In this document: piece after piece, positions 22,301 through 34,600 of the stretch
Numbering within the stretch: the first letter of the stretch is position 1
How the letters are laid out: each line of letters begins with the position of its first letter
Origin: Spodoptera frugiperda
Taxonomy: Eukaryota > Arthropoda > Insecta > Lepidoptera > Noctuidae
Length of the DNA: 64,000 nucleotides
Assembly (NCBI RefSeq): GCF_023101765.2
Contig: NC_064230.1
Location: forward strand, 5,084,001-5,148,000
Direction of reading: 5' to 3'
The notes under the pieces: model-generated
What the model was told of the DNA's origin: nothing
Database searches by the model: none
What the model saw: the letters and a program-made list of their open reading frames with translations, nothing else
Program-made: the position numbers and the translations under genes

Positions 22301-24369
22301 TTCGATAGAACGTAATAATATTACAGGAAATATTATTTACGTAGCGTGAAGCTCATTCGATGGCTATAAGACACAAGACACAGACAGAGGACGAATTAAG
22401 ACAAATTCGACAATTATCCCATATTATTGTATATTATAGAACCATGCATATCTCACTTGAGACTTGTTGAGATATGTTTTACAGTACATATTATGATCAC
22501 ACAGACCCACAGACGTATCGTTTGAATTCACAGATTACAGATTAGAAAGACAGTGCAGTGAATGTACCACAACGAAATGTACAAAGACAAGATAATTTGA
22601 ATATATTTTGATTAGTAGAGTATCTTGGTGGTTGTATTCGATACAACATTAGAAAATGTTCGTATTACATGAATACGAAGGAAACATTTGTTAGTAGTCC
22701 TTTATTAGACTACCAACTATTCGGATATAGGAACATAATTATCAACATGCCACATTAAACCTGTTAATATAACACATGGGATACAATTTCCCAAATCTGT
22801 AGAATTATAATCAGAATCGCAAACAGTGACATGATATCGTGGACTGTCCACTCCATAAGTGACATTTGTTGACTTAATTTATAGAGAATTACAAGAAGGC
22901 CCAAAAAAACCTTAATTTATGAGACCGCACATTTACACAACTAGAACAAGCACACACCCCGTGCTCAGTGCACGAGCGCAAAACATTAACTTACCTGGAC
23001 ATACATACAACATAAATTATGTTGGTTACATTATAAACATCGACACACACAGCTAGAACAAGCACACACCCCGTGCACTGAACTTGCTGGTAGAACATTG
23101 GTATATTGTATTGGTAAGTTATTTACACTAACTATATTGGAAATTATGTTTAATTCGTGAGAAATATACAATGACCACGTAGAACGAGAAACAGTTGTAA
23201 GTGGAGAAATTATTGTTTTACATCTCCTCTTGAGGTCCCAGAATAAGACGATACCAGTATTCTTATGGAACACTGTTTGTATCACATTCATGAACACAAT
23301 ATTGTCGCGTTTGACTGATGTATAAAGTTACAAATAAGCTTCATGCACATATCTTACAACACGATGTTTTCAAATTAATTTAAGTGCTAGTCTGACCAAA
23401 GAGTTTCTTGGCGGTTGTCTTCGACACAACGTTGACAGAACATATAGTACCTAGCTGTGTATGTGGCTACACACCACTGTGGAATACTGACTAGGTACAA
23501 GTTTGACAAATAATTTCGTAAAATAAGTCTCATCGCACCTGAGTACGGCATTTAAAGTGAGACATTTAATGATAGTACTGAATTGACCGTTTTAAACTAT
23601 GACTCTGATGTAGACATAGATAACGTACCACGAATGTATTTATAGTTTCTTGACGGTTGTCTTCGATACAACACTCATGTTGTAATCATGCAACATGTAG
23701 GAAAGAGTAGTAAGTAGCTGGAGCCACCGACTACTTGGAAATACTGACTAGGTGGGTCTCATCCAAACTCATTTATTATTACATTGTTACGAAGGAAGTG
23801 AAATCTTGTCATGTCATATTAATGTAAACTCACATTAATGACGTAATAAAATATATATATGTAAGTAGCTGTACATGGAGCTACAAGCTACTTGGAAATA
23901 CTGAATGAGTAAATAGCATCAGGAGGTGCTCGACCACCTCGAGTATCTTGACTTAGTTTTACATTTCATAGAAGTACGAAGAAGTTTCTTGACGGTTGTC
24001 CTTCATAGAACTCTTTTACGACATGTCAGTCATGAAATGTGTAGGAAATATTTATTTGTAGCGGACCGTGAGATAAAAGGAATAAATGCGATGCACACAA
24101 TTAGAACAAGCACGAATCATCGGTTGTAGTTTCTTCATGATTGTTCTTCAATACAACTTGTAGACAATATTTTGATCATTAAATATGTTAGAAATACATA
24201 TGTGGCCTTCTCATTAACCCTTGGAGAACATTACAACACCACATTTCTAAGACAACAGAGTTTCTTGACAGTTGTTCCTCGATAGAACTCAATATAGACT
24301 TGCTTCTAAACTTTTTAAATACATTAAACTTTCATTATTTAGTACATATCTCCATGTATTTTTAAATAT
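19394..24369 (+). repeat. Hairpin-unit array, block 5
   Basis: No gene. H1 modules start at 19394, 19591, 19689, 19862, 20178, 20343, 21236, 22283, 22620, 23403, 23645, 23984, 24129 and 24260. Weak remnants lie near 20705, 21661 and 21725. The 20400-21500 part is the most degenerate of the array, with end motifs in the form GACACACACAGCTAGAAC. The 22283 unit shows the GTTCT / AGAAC version of H1. The 22659-22713 stretch has the best stem II and III pair. The 23020-23330 stretch recurs near 61645-61935. Confidence 0.85.
21857..21882 (+). repeat. Hexanucleotide repeat (TTTGAC, about 4 copies)
   Basis: 'gctttgactttgactttgactttgatgg' is a short tandem repeat that runs straight into an H1-like sequence (TTGATGGTTGTATTCGATAC). 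The hexamer resembles the H1 core TTGACGG, so it may have arisen by slippage within H1. Confidence 0.7.
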
Positions 24370-24650
24370 TGAAAAGGATATCTTGATGCGCCTCCACTTG
24401 TTGCGGTCTTCACCCGTAACCCTGGGCACGGGTTCCGCGTTATACCCCGCAGGACTGGGTCCCTGCTGAACTTCGCCATCTACACACTCCGGCCTACTGA
24501 AGTGTAAGATGCCCACCCCCGCGACATGGACGCGCCAGACAGGAATTGCCCAAGTGAAGAGTAGAGAAGGTGACTCTACTCCCCCCAGGGCCGAGTTAAT
24601 GGGCGTGTATGATCCCACACCCAAAGGCTTAACACTACCACTACTACAAA
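24370..24650 (+). repeat. GC-rich module, copy 4, first part (interrupted)
   Basis: This copy lacks the segment from the GTAGAACGACCG stretch to the 'tctcgcga' stretch: 'ggatatcttga' joins directly to 'tgcgcctccacttg'. The rest of the core is intact up to 'ctactacaaa' at 24650, where a Helitron is inserted. The module resumes at 25023 and again at 28605. Confidence 0.8.
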
Positions 24651-25022
24651 TCTATATATTAATACGTGAAGCAAAAACTTTGTAATTCTTTTTACGAAAA
24701 TTGCGCGGACGTAGGAGCATAAAATTTGGTACACTTATAGTTTATGTGTAGGAGAAGTGCATAGCGCTAATATTTTTCGAAATTAATGCTTATAAAGTAC
24801 ATTAAATCAATAAATAAAACATTACACACACATGCATAGTATCTGATCGTATTTGACAAAACGTCAAAATCGATAGACATTGCGATGATATTCTCACGTC
24901 TCATATGAAAAGAGTTTTATAAAAGAGTTTGAGTTAAATAAAAATTATCCTTCAACGTACGTTAAGTGGTATTGTAAATTAAATCATATATGGTCGAATT
25001 TCGGCCACTAGGCGACCACTAG
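24651..25022 (+). mobile_element. Short non-autonomous Helitron
   Basis: A 372-bp insertion starting TCTATATATTAATACG and ending CTAG, between A (24650) and T (25023), with no target duplication. A GC-rich foldback (GGTCGAATTTCGGCC, then GGCGACC) lies just before CTAG. Copies 1, 3 and 5 of the module read 'ctactacaaatataaataaa' without the insert. All this matches Helitron rules: 5' TC, 3' hairpin plus CTRR, insertion between A and T. Confidence 0.85.
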
Positions 25023-25183
25023 TATAAATAAAACAACATTAAGTTGTTGTATCTTGTAAATACTAATTCTAGAATACATTTATGTACTCGCCATTACAGG
25101 ACATTTTGTCTGTATGAAATATGTTTTATTTAAAAGATACATCAACATTACACATTTCTCTCCTCACTCGGACATATTTTACA
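25023..25183 (+). repeat. GC-rich module, copy 4, second part (tail)
   Basis: Continuation of the module after the first Helitron: the hairpin ACAAC / GTTGT, 'tactcgccattacagg', 'aaagatacatcaacattacac' and 'ctcactcggacatattttaca', where the next insertion begins. The tail resumes at 28605 with 'tagtacaaagtaag'. Confidence 0.8.
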
Positions 25184-25596
25184 CTAGCTTCCGCCCGCGA
25201 CTCCGTACGCGCGGATGTCGGTCTTCGCGTGGAATTTTTATTTCTCCATTTTGAGTAACTCTGACAATGACATCTTATAAATATCTATTGGACCCAAATA
25301 CGGCGAGGCCCATAATAATTAAGGAGATCCCTCTATTGAGTTACTGCTGTTGAGCTTCTGTAGAATAAAACTGAAAAATAAAGATTTTTTCTACGTATTT
25401 TTCCAGGATAAAAAGGATCCTATTTTAAGCCCAGGATAATAAGGTATAATTATACCAAGTTTCATCGAAATCGAACCGTTAGTTTTCACGTGATGCATGA
25501 ACATACAGACAGACAGACAAAAAAATCACATATTTGGGTTTGGTAACAATCCAGTGCTATTTATTCTTTCAATATTTCTACAGATTTATTATAATA
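25184..25596 (-). mobile_element. Additional 3' segment of the composite Helitron
   Basis: About 410 bp lying beyond the point where segment A should end in CTAG. There the element reads CTAT (minus strand), and sequence continues to a second Helitron-like 3' end (foldback plus CTAG at 25184-25187). The interior carries the 'ttcatcgaaatcgaaccgtt' and 'catacagacagacagac' words common in lepidopteran non-autonomous elements. This looks like 3' read-through, but could also be the remains of a separate element. Confidence 0.55.
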
Positions 25597-26129
25597 TAGC
25601 TTTTGCCCGCGACTTCGTTCGCGTGGAATAGTGACTTCCGGCAATTTTTTGGTTTTAACCACATAGTTCCCGATCTCGCGGGATCTCTTCAAAAATGAGA
25701 TGTGGAAGATATTCCAGGGAACTCTTCAAAAATCAACATAATGAGCTCTGCGTTTGAATTTAATAGATGTATACTCACTTAGGGCATTGAAAAAATAGTT
25801 TAAAAACGGACTTAAACTAAAGAAATATTATAATCTTTCCGAACTTAAGATGAAAACTAACTTAAAACTAAAGAAAGCTACGAATTACGAATTTATAACA
25901 ATTAAAAAAGAATCTATATTACAACCTATCCTCTATGCTATAATAACCAAGCTTAAACTAAATAATTTAAAAGAAACGACTTAAATCTAATCTAATTAAT
26001 TTATAAATTAGACTTACAATTTTATTAAACAAACTAACTACAGTAACTACTAATAATCGATATCAAACTAAACCTACGTTAAATAGTTTAACCAAAAAAC
26101 CAGGAAAACCCAACAAATAAACTTATTAA

Positions 26130-27626
26130 TCTATACATATAATAAAATCGTAGAAAAGTGCTGTCTGTACATTGAAAATAAAAATAAAAAAAATAGCAGG
26201 GGTTATTGTTATGTCGATGTCGAACCCAAAAATGTAATTAACTTTTTTTTGTCTGTTTGTCTGTTTGTCTGTTTGTCTGTTTGTCTGTTTGTCTGTTTGT
26301 CTGTTTGTCTGTTTGTCTGTTCGTCTGTGCGCGCTAATCTCAGAAACGGCTGATCCGAGTTGGATGCGGTTTTCACGAATATATTGTGGGATGCTTAAAT
26401 TTACATTTAGTGTTTGTTTCATGTCAATCGGTTCATAAATTAAAAAGTTATGTCAAATTAAAGAATCACGTCGAACATTCTATGCTTATACCATTAATCT
26501 CCGCAACTATTTGACGGATTTGGTTGAAATTTGGTACAGATATAGTTTAGAACCTTAGAAAGGACATAGATATATTTTTATTTCAAAAATCAAAAAATAA
26601 AAATAAGAAATAAATTATTTATAAATAATTCTATGTCGATCGTTACACGACTTCGGTTCATGTTATTGTTTTAATTCATCGAAAAAAAGTAAATAAATAG
26701 TAAAAAGGTATGAAAAAAATAATATCAATATAATAAAACATTTAGTACAAAGAAAATGCTCTAACGGAGTATAGATAATTCTATGTCGATCGTTACACGA
26801 CTTCGGTTCATGTTATTGTTTTAATTCATCGAAAAAAAGTAAATAAATAGTAAAAAGGTATGAAAAAAATAATATCAATATAATTAAACTTTTAGTACAA
26901 AGAAAATGCCCGAACGGAGTATAAATAAATAATCCAAGTTGTCTTTATCCTCGATAGATGGCATTGGGATCGAAATAGATCGCGCTATGGTTTCGTTACA
27001 TTCATTTGGTTGGGTATCGGCCGAGCGCTTCGGTACTATCGTAGAAAAAGTGTATTATCAGTCGTATGATTATTTGTCTGTAGTGGTCCTGCTGTTTCGT
27101 ATATTCTAAATTGGTTTCGTTGTATTTGTCAATTAATAAGTTTATTTGTTGGGTTTTCCTGGTTTTTTGGTTAAACTATTTAACGTAGGTTTAGTTTGAT
27201 ATCGATTATTAGTAGTTACTGTAGTTAGTTTTTTTAATAAAATTGTAAGTCTAATTTATAAATTAATTAGATTAGATTTAAGTCGTTTCTTTTAAATTAT
27301 TTAGTTTAAGCTTGGTTATTATAGCATAGAGGATAGATTGTAATATAGTTTCTTTTTTAATTGTTATAAATTCGTAATTCGCAGCTTTCTTTAGTTTTAA
27401 GTTAGTTTAAGTCCGTTTTTAAACTATTTTTTCAATGCCCTAAGTGAGTATACATCTATTAAATTCAAACGCAAAGCTCATTATGTTGATTTTTGAAGAG
27501 TTCCCTGGAATATCTTCCACATCTCATTTTTGAAGAGATCCCGCGAGATCGGGAACTATGTGGTTAAAACCAAAAATTTGCCGGAAGTCACTATTCCACG
27601 CGAACGAAGTCGCGGGCAAAAGCTAG
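26130..27626 (+). mobile_element. Non-autonomous Helitron inserted inside its own relative
   Basis: A 1,497-bp element on the + strand. It begins TCTATACATATAATAAAA and ends with a foldback (CGCGAACGAAGTCGCG), then GGCAAAAGCTAG. It lies exactly between A (26129) and T (27627); the undisturbed relative at 40757-42247 reads 'acttattaattgacaaat' at the same spot. It contains a GTCT/GTTT microsatellite (about 26252-26322) and an internal direct repeat of period 150 bp (26625-26774 and 26775-26924). It is a reverse complement of its host, so the region folds as A-B-A'-B'. Confidence 0.85.
26252..26322 (+). repeat. GTCT/GTTT octanucleotide microsatellite
   Basis: A run of (TGTCTGTT)n within the Helitron. 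The opposite-strand versions are at about 28435-28483 (shorter) and 42053-42127. The copy-number difference separates the three Helitron copies. Confidence 0.85.
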
Positions 27627-28604
27627 TTGACAAATACAACGAAACCAATTTAGAATATACGAAACAGCAGGACCACTACAGACAAATAATCATACGACTG
27701 ATAATACACTTTTTCTACGATAGTACCGAAGCGCTCGGCCGATACCCAACGAAATGAATGTAACGAAACCATAGCGCGATCTATTTCGATTCCAACGCCA
27801 TCTATCGAGGATAAAGACAATTTGGATTATTTATTTATACTCCGTTCGGGCATTTTCTTTGTACTAAAAGTTTAATTATATTGATATTATTTTTTCATAC
27901 CTTTTTACTATTTATTTACTTTTTTCGATGAATTAAAACAATAACATGAACCGAAGTCGTGTAACGATCGACATAGAATTATCTATACTCCGTTAGAGCA
28001 TTTTCTTTGTACTAAATGTTTTATTATATTGATATTATTTTTTTCATACCTTTTTACTATTTATTTACTTTTTTTCGATGAATTAAAACAATAACATCAA
28101 CCGAAGTCGTGTAACGATCGACATAGAATTGTTTATAAATAATTTATTTCTTATTTTTATTTTTTGATTTTTGAAATAAAAATATATCAATGTCCTTTCT
28201 AAGGTTCTAAACTATATCTGTACCAAATTTCAACCAAATCCGTCAAATAGTTGCGGAGGTTAATGGTATAAGCATAGAATGTTCGACGTGATTCTTTAAT
28301 TTGACATAACTTTTTTATTTATGAACCGATTGACATGAAACAAACACTAAATGTAAATTTAAGCATCCCACAATATATTCGTGAAAACCGCATCCAACTC
28401 GGATCAGCCGTTTCTGAGATTAGCGCGCACAGACGAACAGACAAACAGACAAACAGACAAACAGACGAACAGACAAACAGACAAAAAAAAAGTTAATTAC
28501 ATTTTTGGGTTCGACATCGACATAACAATAACCCCTGCTATTTTTTTTATTTTTATTTTCAATGTACAGACAGCACTTTTCTACGATTTTATTATATGTA
28601 TAGA

Positions 28605-28928
28605 TAGTACAAAGTAAGTTTGTCTTTACACTACTAGAGTACATTAGTACTTTACATTTTGTGAAAAGATCGACACAAACACTTTATTAAAAAATCATGA
28701 CAAATATTTTTATGAATAAAACTTACTTTTCCATACATTTTGACGCATGTCACACGGAGACAAAACTAATTTCCATTATGTACGTTTAACAAAAAACAAT
28801 TGACACGTCAATGACGTCAGACCCGAAATGACAAGGACAGAAACATGTATGTTAGTGTTTTCTCTTTTTAATGGAGATGTAGAATTACCTTTAGTCTCTA
28901 GCGATGATTTACATAACAATACAATGAC
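28605..28928 (+). repeat. GC-rich module, copy 4, end of tail
   Basis: Resumes at 'tagtacaaagtaagtttg' after the composite Helitron and runs through 'aaaagatcgacacaaac', 'tcaatgacgtcagac' (TGACGTCA site near 28812) and 'gatttacataacaatacaatg' to the H1 at 28929. Confidence 0.8.
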
Positions 28929-31069
28929 GTTTCTTGATAGTTGTCTTCGATACAACTCTTTTACAATATTTCAATCATGAAATGAGGGAAAATACAAGTA
29001 ACCCTACAATGTAGATTATTTAAAGAGACAATTCTTATGTTTTAAACATAAGTGGGAAATATTAAAGAGTAGTTGTTTGTGAGACTACAAACTACTTGGA
29101 AATACTGAGTAATATAATATAGAATTACAACATAGAACGATACATAGTTCCATAGTGGGGAAATAGTTTTTTTAATACCACGTCATTTAGGTAGTGCAAC
29201 AACTTTGTTGCACTCGTGTGTTGCCAAATTACGAGGTAAATGAAGTCATTTAAAACCACCAATTACAGTAATCTAAACTGTTCTACCCAGTAGACGAGAC
29301 GAGAACTAGTTTCTTGACGGTTGTTTTCGATACAACTTGTAAAGTTTCGTATTATTTAAATACATTTGAGACTGCAAACTATTATTAGGGTCAGTCTGAC
29401 GTGGAACTTTCAAAATGTAATATATGTTTCATTATCAGTTTAAATATTGATAAGAATAATCCCGTGGAACGACAAATGGTACTAAGTGTTCCCACTTAGT
29501 TATTTTTGATTCGTTAATTGTTGATTCTTGAAATTGTGAATGCACACCACATACATATATATTTAGACTTAGAAAAATGCTTTCTCAACTAGTTTCTTGG
29601 CGGTTGTTCTCCGATAAACATATAATATAAACATTTTAATCATGAAATATGTAGCGATCATTACATAAGTTAACTGTTTTACTTTGGTACGCACCAGAGG
29701 AAATCAACGGAGATAGATGAAGACAATATAATTCACACGACAAATATCGACGCACACAATTAGAACGAGTATAGCCCCCAATAACATGTAGAGATGTCCG
29801 CATTAAAATTTCGATAAAACTTTATACAATACTTCAGTAATAGTACTAAATAAATAAATATTGCGATTAACACAACGCGTTTAAAGAGCATATGGACCTA
29901 ACTAAACTTGTAAACTGGTTTCAACAATAAGTTTCTTGACGGTTGTCTTCGATACAAGACTGATAAATACTTCTTATTATGTAAACACAGAATGCATTTG
30001 TGCCTTACCTTAAGACATTTGGAGACATTTACAATTTTAATATTGATTTAGAACAATCGATGTGAATATTATCGAGCGCCTGAATGTACAGATACAGATC
30101 CCTCCATAGACAAGGAATGTTTCAATATTTAATCCTAAATTCTTTATCCAATAGATAATCAGATTGTAGTTCCACATAGGACGACACTTTAATAACATTT
30201 AAAGTGCGGTGACAGTACACATCGCCTCCTGTGTGGAGTCAAATGTTAATACATTCATATCGGAATACAAACAATTCAATGTGTGGACAAAATGTATGTC
30301 CATGTCCAGCAGTGGACCAGAGCAGGCTGATGCGTGAAAGTGAAACATACAATATACACCTACAATATAACATTAAGGACAATTGTGTTTCTTGATGGTT
30401 GTATTCGATACAACTTTAGACAATATTCGTATTATATGAACACGAAAGTAACATATTATTTTGTAAGTGGCAGTTAACTACCAACTGTTTAGAAATACTG
30501 ACACATTATGTAATTGTTATAGATTTCAATTACATGTGCAAAAAAGTCAGACTGAAGTCACAACATTCACGTAACAAATATCGACGCACACAATCAGAAC
30601 AAACACAAAGCCCTGTAAGTAGCTGTTTATGAGATTACAAGCTACTTGGACATACTGATTTATAAACACCACATTTTGTGTGAGACTTTGTTGACGGCAG
30701 TTCTTCAATAGAAACATCATATTTTGACATATAAAGACACAAACTACATACTTGGAAATACCGACTAGGTAAGGTGTCTTGTGATACATGGAACGTTTAA
30801 CAAATCCATGGAGTATTGAGAAATCAAACATGGATATATCACACGCAAATAAGCGTCAGTTAGATAATATTTGAAATGTTTTAAACGCATCGGTTTTTAT
30901 CTTGTATACAATATTGTGTCACAGTCATATTATGTCGCAAGCATTAAATATCGATACACAATTAGAACAAACAAGTCCATTGTAAAATATGTATTATTAT
31001 TCAATTCGTTCCTTGACTGCAGTTTTTGATAGAACTAGAATACATATTCCCGTAGTACATTAAACATAT
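28929..31069 (+). repeat. Hairpin-unit array, block 6
   Basis: No gene. H1 modules start at 28929, 29309, 29592, 29931, 30387 and 31009; a TTGTTGACGGCAG variant lies at 30687. The 30387-31060 segment recurs as a block at 45266-45960, 48735-49430 and, in part, 54079-54870. A stem-III hairpin of 8 bp is at 30617-30647. A scrap of an RTE-type LINE ending ('ccagcagtggaccagagcaggctgatg') lies at about 30303-30333. Confidence 0.88.
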
Positions 31070-31560
31070 TGAAAAGGATATCTTGTGTTGAACGACCGTA
31101 GAGCAGCATCCTCCTCCTCAGTCGTACATTCTTGACAGAATGCTCGTGGTTGATAATGATGCATTTTCCCTGGATATCGTAGCTCTCGCGATGTGCCTCC
31201 ACTTGTTGAAGTCTTCACCCGTAACCCTGGGCACGGGTTCCGCGTTATACCCCGCAGGACTGGGTCCCTGCTGAACTTCGCCATCTACACACTCCGGCCT
31301 ACTGAAGTGTAAGATGCCCACCCCCGCGACATGGACGCGCCAGACAGGAATTGCCCAAGTGAAGAATAGAGAAGGTGACTCTACTCCCCCAGGGCCGAGT
31401 TAATGGGCGTGTATGATCCCACACCCAAAGGCTTAACACTACCACTACTACAAATATAAATAAAACAACATTCAGTTGTTGTATCTTGTAAATACTAATT
31501 CTAGAATACATTTATGTACTTGCCATTACAGGGCATTTTGTCTATTTGAAATATATTTTA
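31070..31560 (+). repeat. GC-rich module, copy 5
   Basis: The core is complete (about 31075-31450), followed by the start of the tail to 'aaatatatttta' at 31560. The next roughly 330 bp of the usual tail, including the TGACGTCA part, are replaced by a Helitron 3' fragment. Tail sequence resumes at about 31657. Confidence 0.82.
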
Positions 31561-31656
31561 CTAGCTACTTCCGCACGGTTTCACCCGCTCTGCTCGGCTC
31601 CTATTGGTCATAGCGTGATGTTTAATAGCCTATAGCCTTCCTCGATAAATGCACTA
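31561..31656 (-). mobile_element. Helitron 3'-end fragment
   Basis: On the minus strand the fragment ends CTAG next to T. The + strand starts CTAGCTACTTCCGCACGG and contains 'tcctattggtcatagcgtgatg' and 'agcctatagccttcctcgata', words typical of lepidopteran Helitron 3' regions. There is no 5' TC end, and about 330 bp of module tail are missing at the junction. The element therefore lost its 5' part in a deletion that also removed host sequence. Confidence 0.6.
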
Positions 31657-34600
31657 TCCTCTTTTTAATGGAGATATAGAATTACCTTTAATATCTAGGG
31701 ATGATTTACATAACAATACAATGAAGGTTCTTGATAGTTGTCTTCGATACAACTCTTTTACAATATTTCAATCATGAAATGAGGGAAAATACAAGTAACC
31801 CTACAATGTAGATTATTTAAAGAGTTTCTTAATGGTTGTCTTTGACACAATTCTTATGTTTTAAACATAAGTGGGAAATATTAAAGAGTAGTTGTTTGTG
31901 AGACTACAAACTGCTTGGAAATACTGAGTTATATAATATGGAATTACCACATAGAACGACAAATAGTTCCACAGTGGGGAAATAGTTTTTTTTAATACCA
32001 CGTCATTAACGTAGTGCAACAAAGTCATTTACCTAATAATTTGTCAACACACGAGACAGTGGACATCGACTCGGACGCATCCGAAGATTTTGAGATATTT
32101 TAAATATATAATTTCAAGCGGTATGATATACACACTGATATACACACAGCATTAAAGAATGTCATTACAAACAAGAAGCATATATGTATAAAGTTCCAAA
32201 TAAGCTTAATGCTTATTTCATGGGAAGTTTACGTTTTTTTCACTACAAGCCATTGCAACTAAACAGTCGTCGCAAACGCAATAATAGCAGGTTTACTGCT
32301 AGACTGACCAAAGAGTTTCTTGACGGTTGTCTTCGATACAATTGTATGCTTGAATGTATTTACGCGTGTCCCTCAAATATTGTCCACATAGAACAACCTC
32401 TTCATGAGACGTGGAGTGTATAACTAATTCATTGGATTCATTAGAATCGTTCCCAACATAATTGTTATATTGTACCAAATACACATAGAACCGACAGCGG
32501 CAGTCGATACAAGTAGAGGAATCGCAGTTGAAATATTTACCACGTAATGGTATAAATCTCAATATACGAACACCGCGAGAACAAGCTAGAAGCTTGTTTG
32601 ATGTTTATGTTAAACGAGTTATACTGAGAATTGTTTTGTCTGAGATTACATTTGCTAAATGTACGAAGAAGTTTCTTTACGATTGTCCTTCACAGAACTC
32701 TTTTACGACATTTCAGTCATGAAATGTGTAGGAAATATTTATTTGTAGCGGACCGTGAGACATGGAATACAAATAGTACAGAAATATGTTCTGTATTACA
32801 TTAAATGTTTACAAATTACACAATACATGGTTATACTGGACACCTGGAAGTAGTACTTTAATGGCGTCCCACCCAAGTTAAGAACACGAAGATATTTTAA
32901 TAAATGAGAATCGTTCTGGAGTAACTAGTTTCTTGACAGTCGTCCATCGCAGCGAGGCGCGGTTTATACATTTCTACATAATAATTTAATGTTTAACACG
33001 TAATTAAACATTATCCACATAGAACGACAACTGTCGCTTTAAGTGAGGAAATCGTAGTTTATATAATTTTAAATGTTGACAATTGAAACATGGACTGTCC
33101 ACGTAGAATACGAGAAACTGAATGTTTAACTGTTTTACTTTAGTACTACCCGGAAGAAATAAGTGACGATAGATGAAGACAATATAATTCACGCGACAAA
33201 TATCGACGCACACAATTAGAACAAGTACGGTTGATGGTTTATCTATATTTAGCACTTTACCTTTCGCCACTGGCGTCCTCAGTGGGGAACGTTTGTTTGT
33301 CTATTGCCCCCAATAACATGTAGAGACGTCGAGAGAAAATCATAACTTCCAGAAAACACTTTCTCCACAGTCTAAACAAAGAGTTTCTTGACGGTTGTCT
33401 TCGATACAACACTCATGTTGTAATCATGCAACATGTAGGAAAGAGTAGTAAGTAGCTGGAGCCACCGACTACTTGGAAATACTGACTAGGTGGGTCTCAT
33501 CCAAACTCCTTTATTATTACATCGTTACGAGTAGATGACATTGTTTGAACACGCCTCCTGTGTCCATAACTACGTACTCATGCACCAAGTACCGACACGT
33601 ACTGCTAGTAGACACATTGAACACCACGGCCAATCAAAGAAAATGATTATTTAACTTCCATACACTATCTGACGAGTTTCTTGACGGTTGTCTTCGATAC
33701 AAGTTAGACAGATAATTTTGTAGAATAAGTCTCATTGCGCCTGAATGTGGCATTGAAAGTGAGACGTGGAACATTTAATGATTACATGGAACTCTGAATA
33801 TCAATATTCTATACGTATTTTGTATATCATGTTAAATATCGACTCTCTTATAATATTTCAAATGAGAGAAAAATATATATATAATTGTCGAAATATTGTT
33901 ACAGCATTAAGTATTGGTACCTATATCAATTGGTTTCTTGCCGGTTGTCCTCGATACAAGTATGACAAATGTTTCATACAATAGAACTAATATGTTCACA
34001 GGAAACATTCAGTACTCTCATATACATTTTATTGGAATATTTGTCGGGATTAATCCCGATATATTGCTTTACTAATGAAGAAGTAAACTTGTCTGCTAGC
34101 TTCACGAACTAATGAGTTTCTTGACGGTTGTCTTCGATACAAGATTTAAGCCTCGTCTCCACTAGGAACATTTGTCGAGCGACATGTGTCCCCAGAGACA
34201 TCGGGCGATGTCGGGCGACGTCGGGCAACATCGCCCGATGTATATCAGCACATTGGATGATGATGGGATATTCAGCATACATAAAATACAATATTGTAAT
34301 TGATACGACAAATATCGACGCACACAATTAGAACAAGTTCATTCTTTGAACAGTCTGTTGTATAGACTTAATATTGGATTAAAATAACAGATTAGAATTA
34401 AGACAGTGCAGTGAATGATACCTATACAAATGTTCGAGGAAAATTTTAAGTATTGGTATATCGTCATACAGCACATGACTCGGTTGCACTCGAGCGCATC
34501 ATTAACAAGGAATTAACTAAACCGAACGACCGCTGCAGTCCTCAGTGGAGTAATTGTGTCCTACTAAGTCGCAGTCTGGTACACTATAGTCTGCTTGGAA

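Larger units (their letters stand above)
25184..28604 (-). mobile_element. Composite non-autonomous Helitron containing a second Helitron
   Basis: A 3.4-kb insertion. On the minus strand it begins TCTATACATATAATAAAA at 28604 and ends GGAAGCTAG at 25184. It splits 'catattttaca' from 'tagtacaaag', which are contiguous in other module copies, so it lies between A and T as expected. Before the 3' CTAG is a GC-rich foldback (CCGCG...CGCGG). Order on the + strand: extra 3' segment (25184-25596), segment A (25597-26129), inserted Helitron (26130-27626), segment B' (27627-28604). A plus B' together equal the Helitron at 40757-42247. No transposase is encoded. Confidence 0.8.

Noticed and set aside
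26126..26422. Frames with QTDKQTNR repeats (98-99 codons) in three places
   Set aside because: They are translations of the GTCT/GTTT microsatellite inside Helitrons.
30463..30660. MicroRNA precursor cluster
   Set aside because: Stems are only 5-8 bp with small loops, too short for Drosha/Dicer hairpins of about 22 bp or more.
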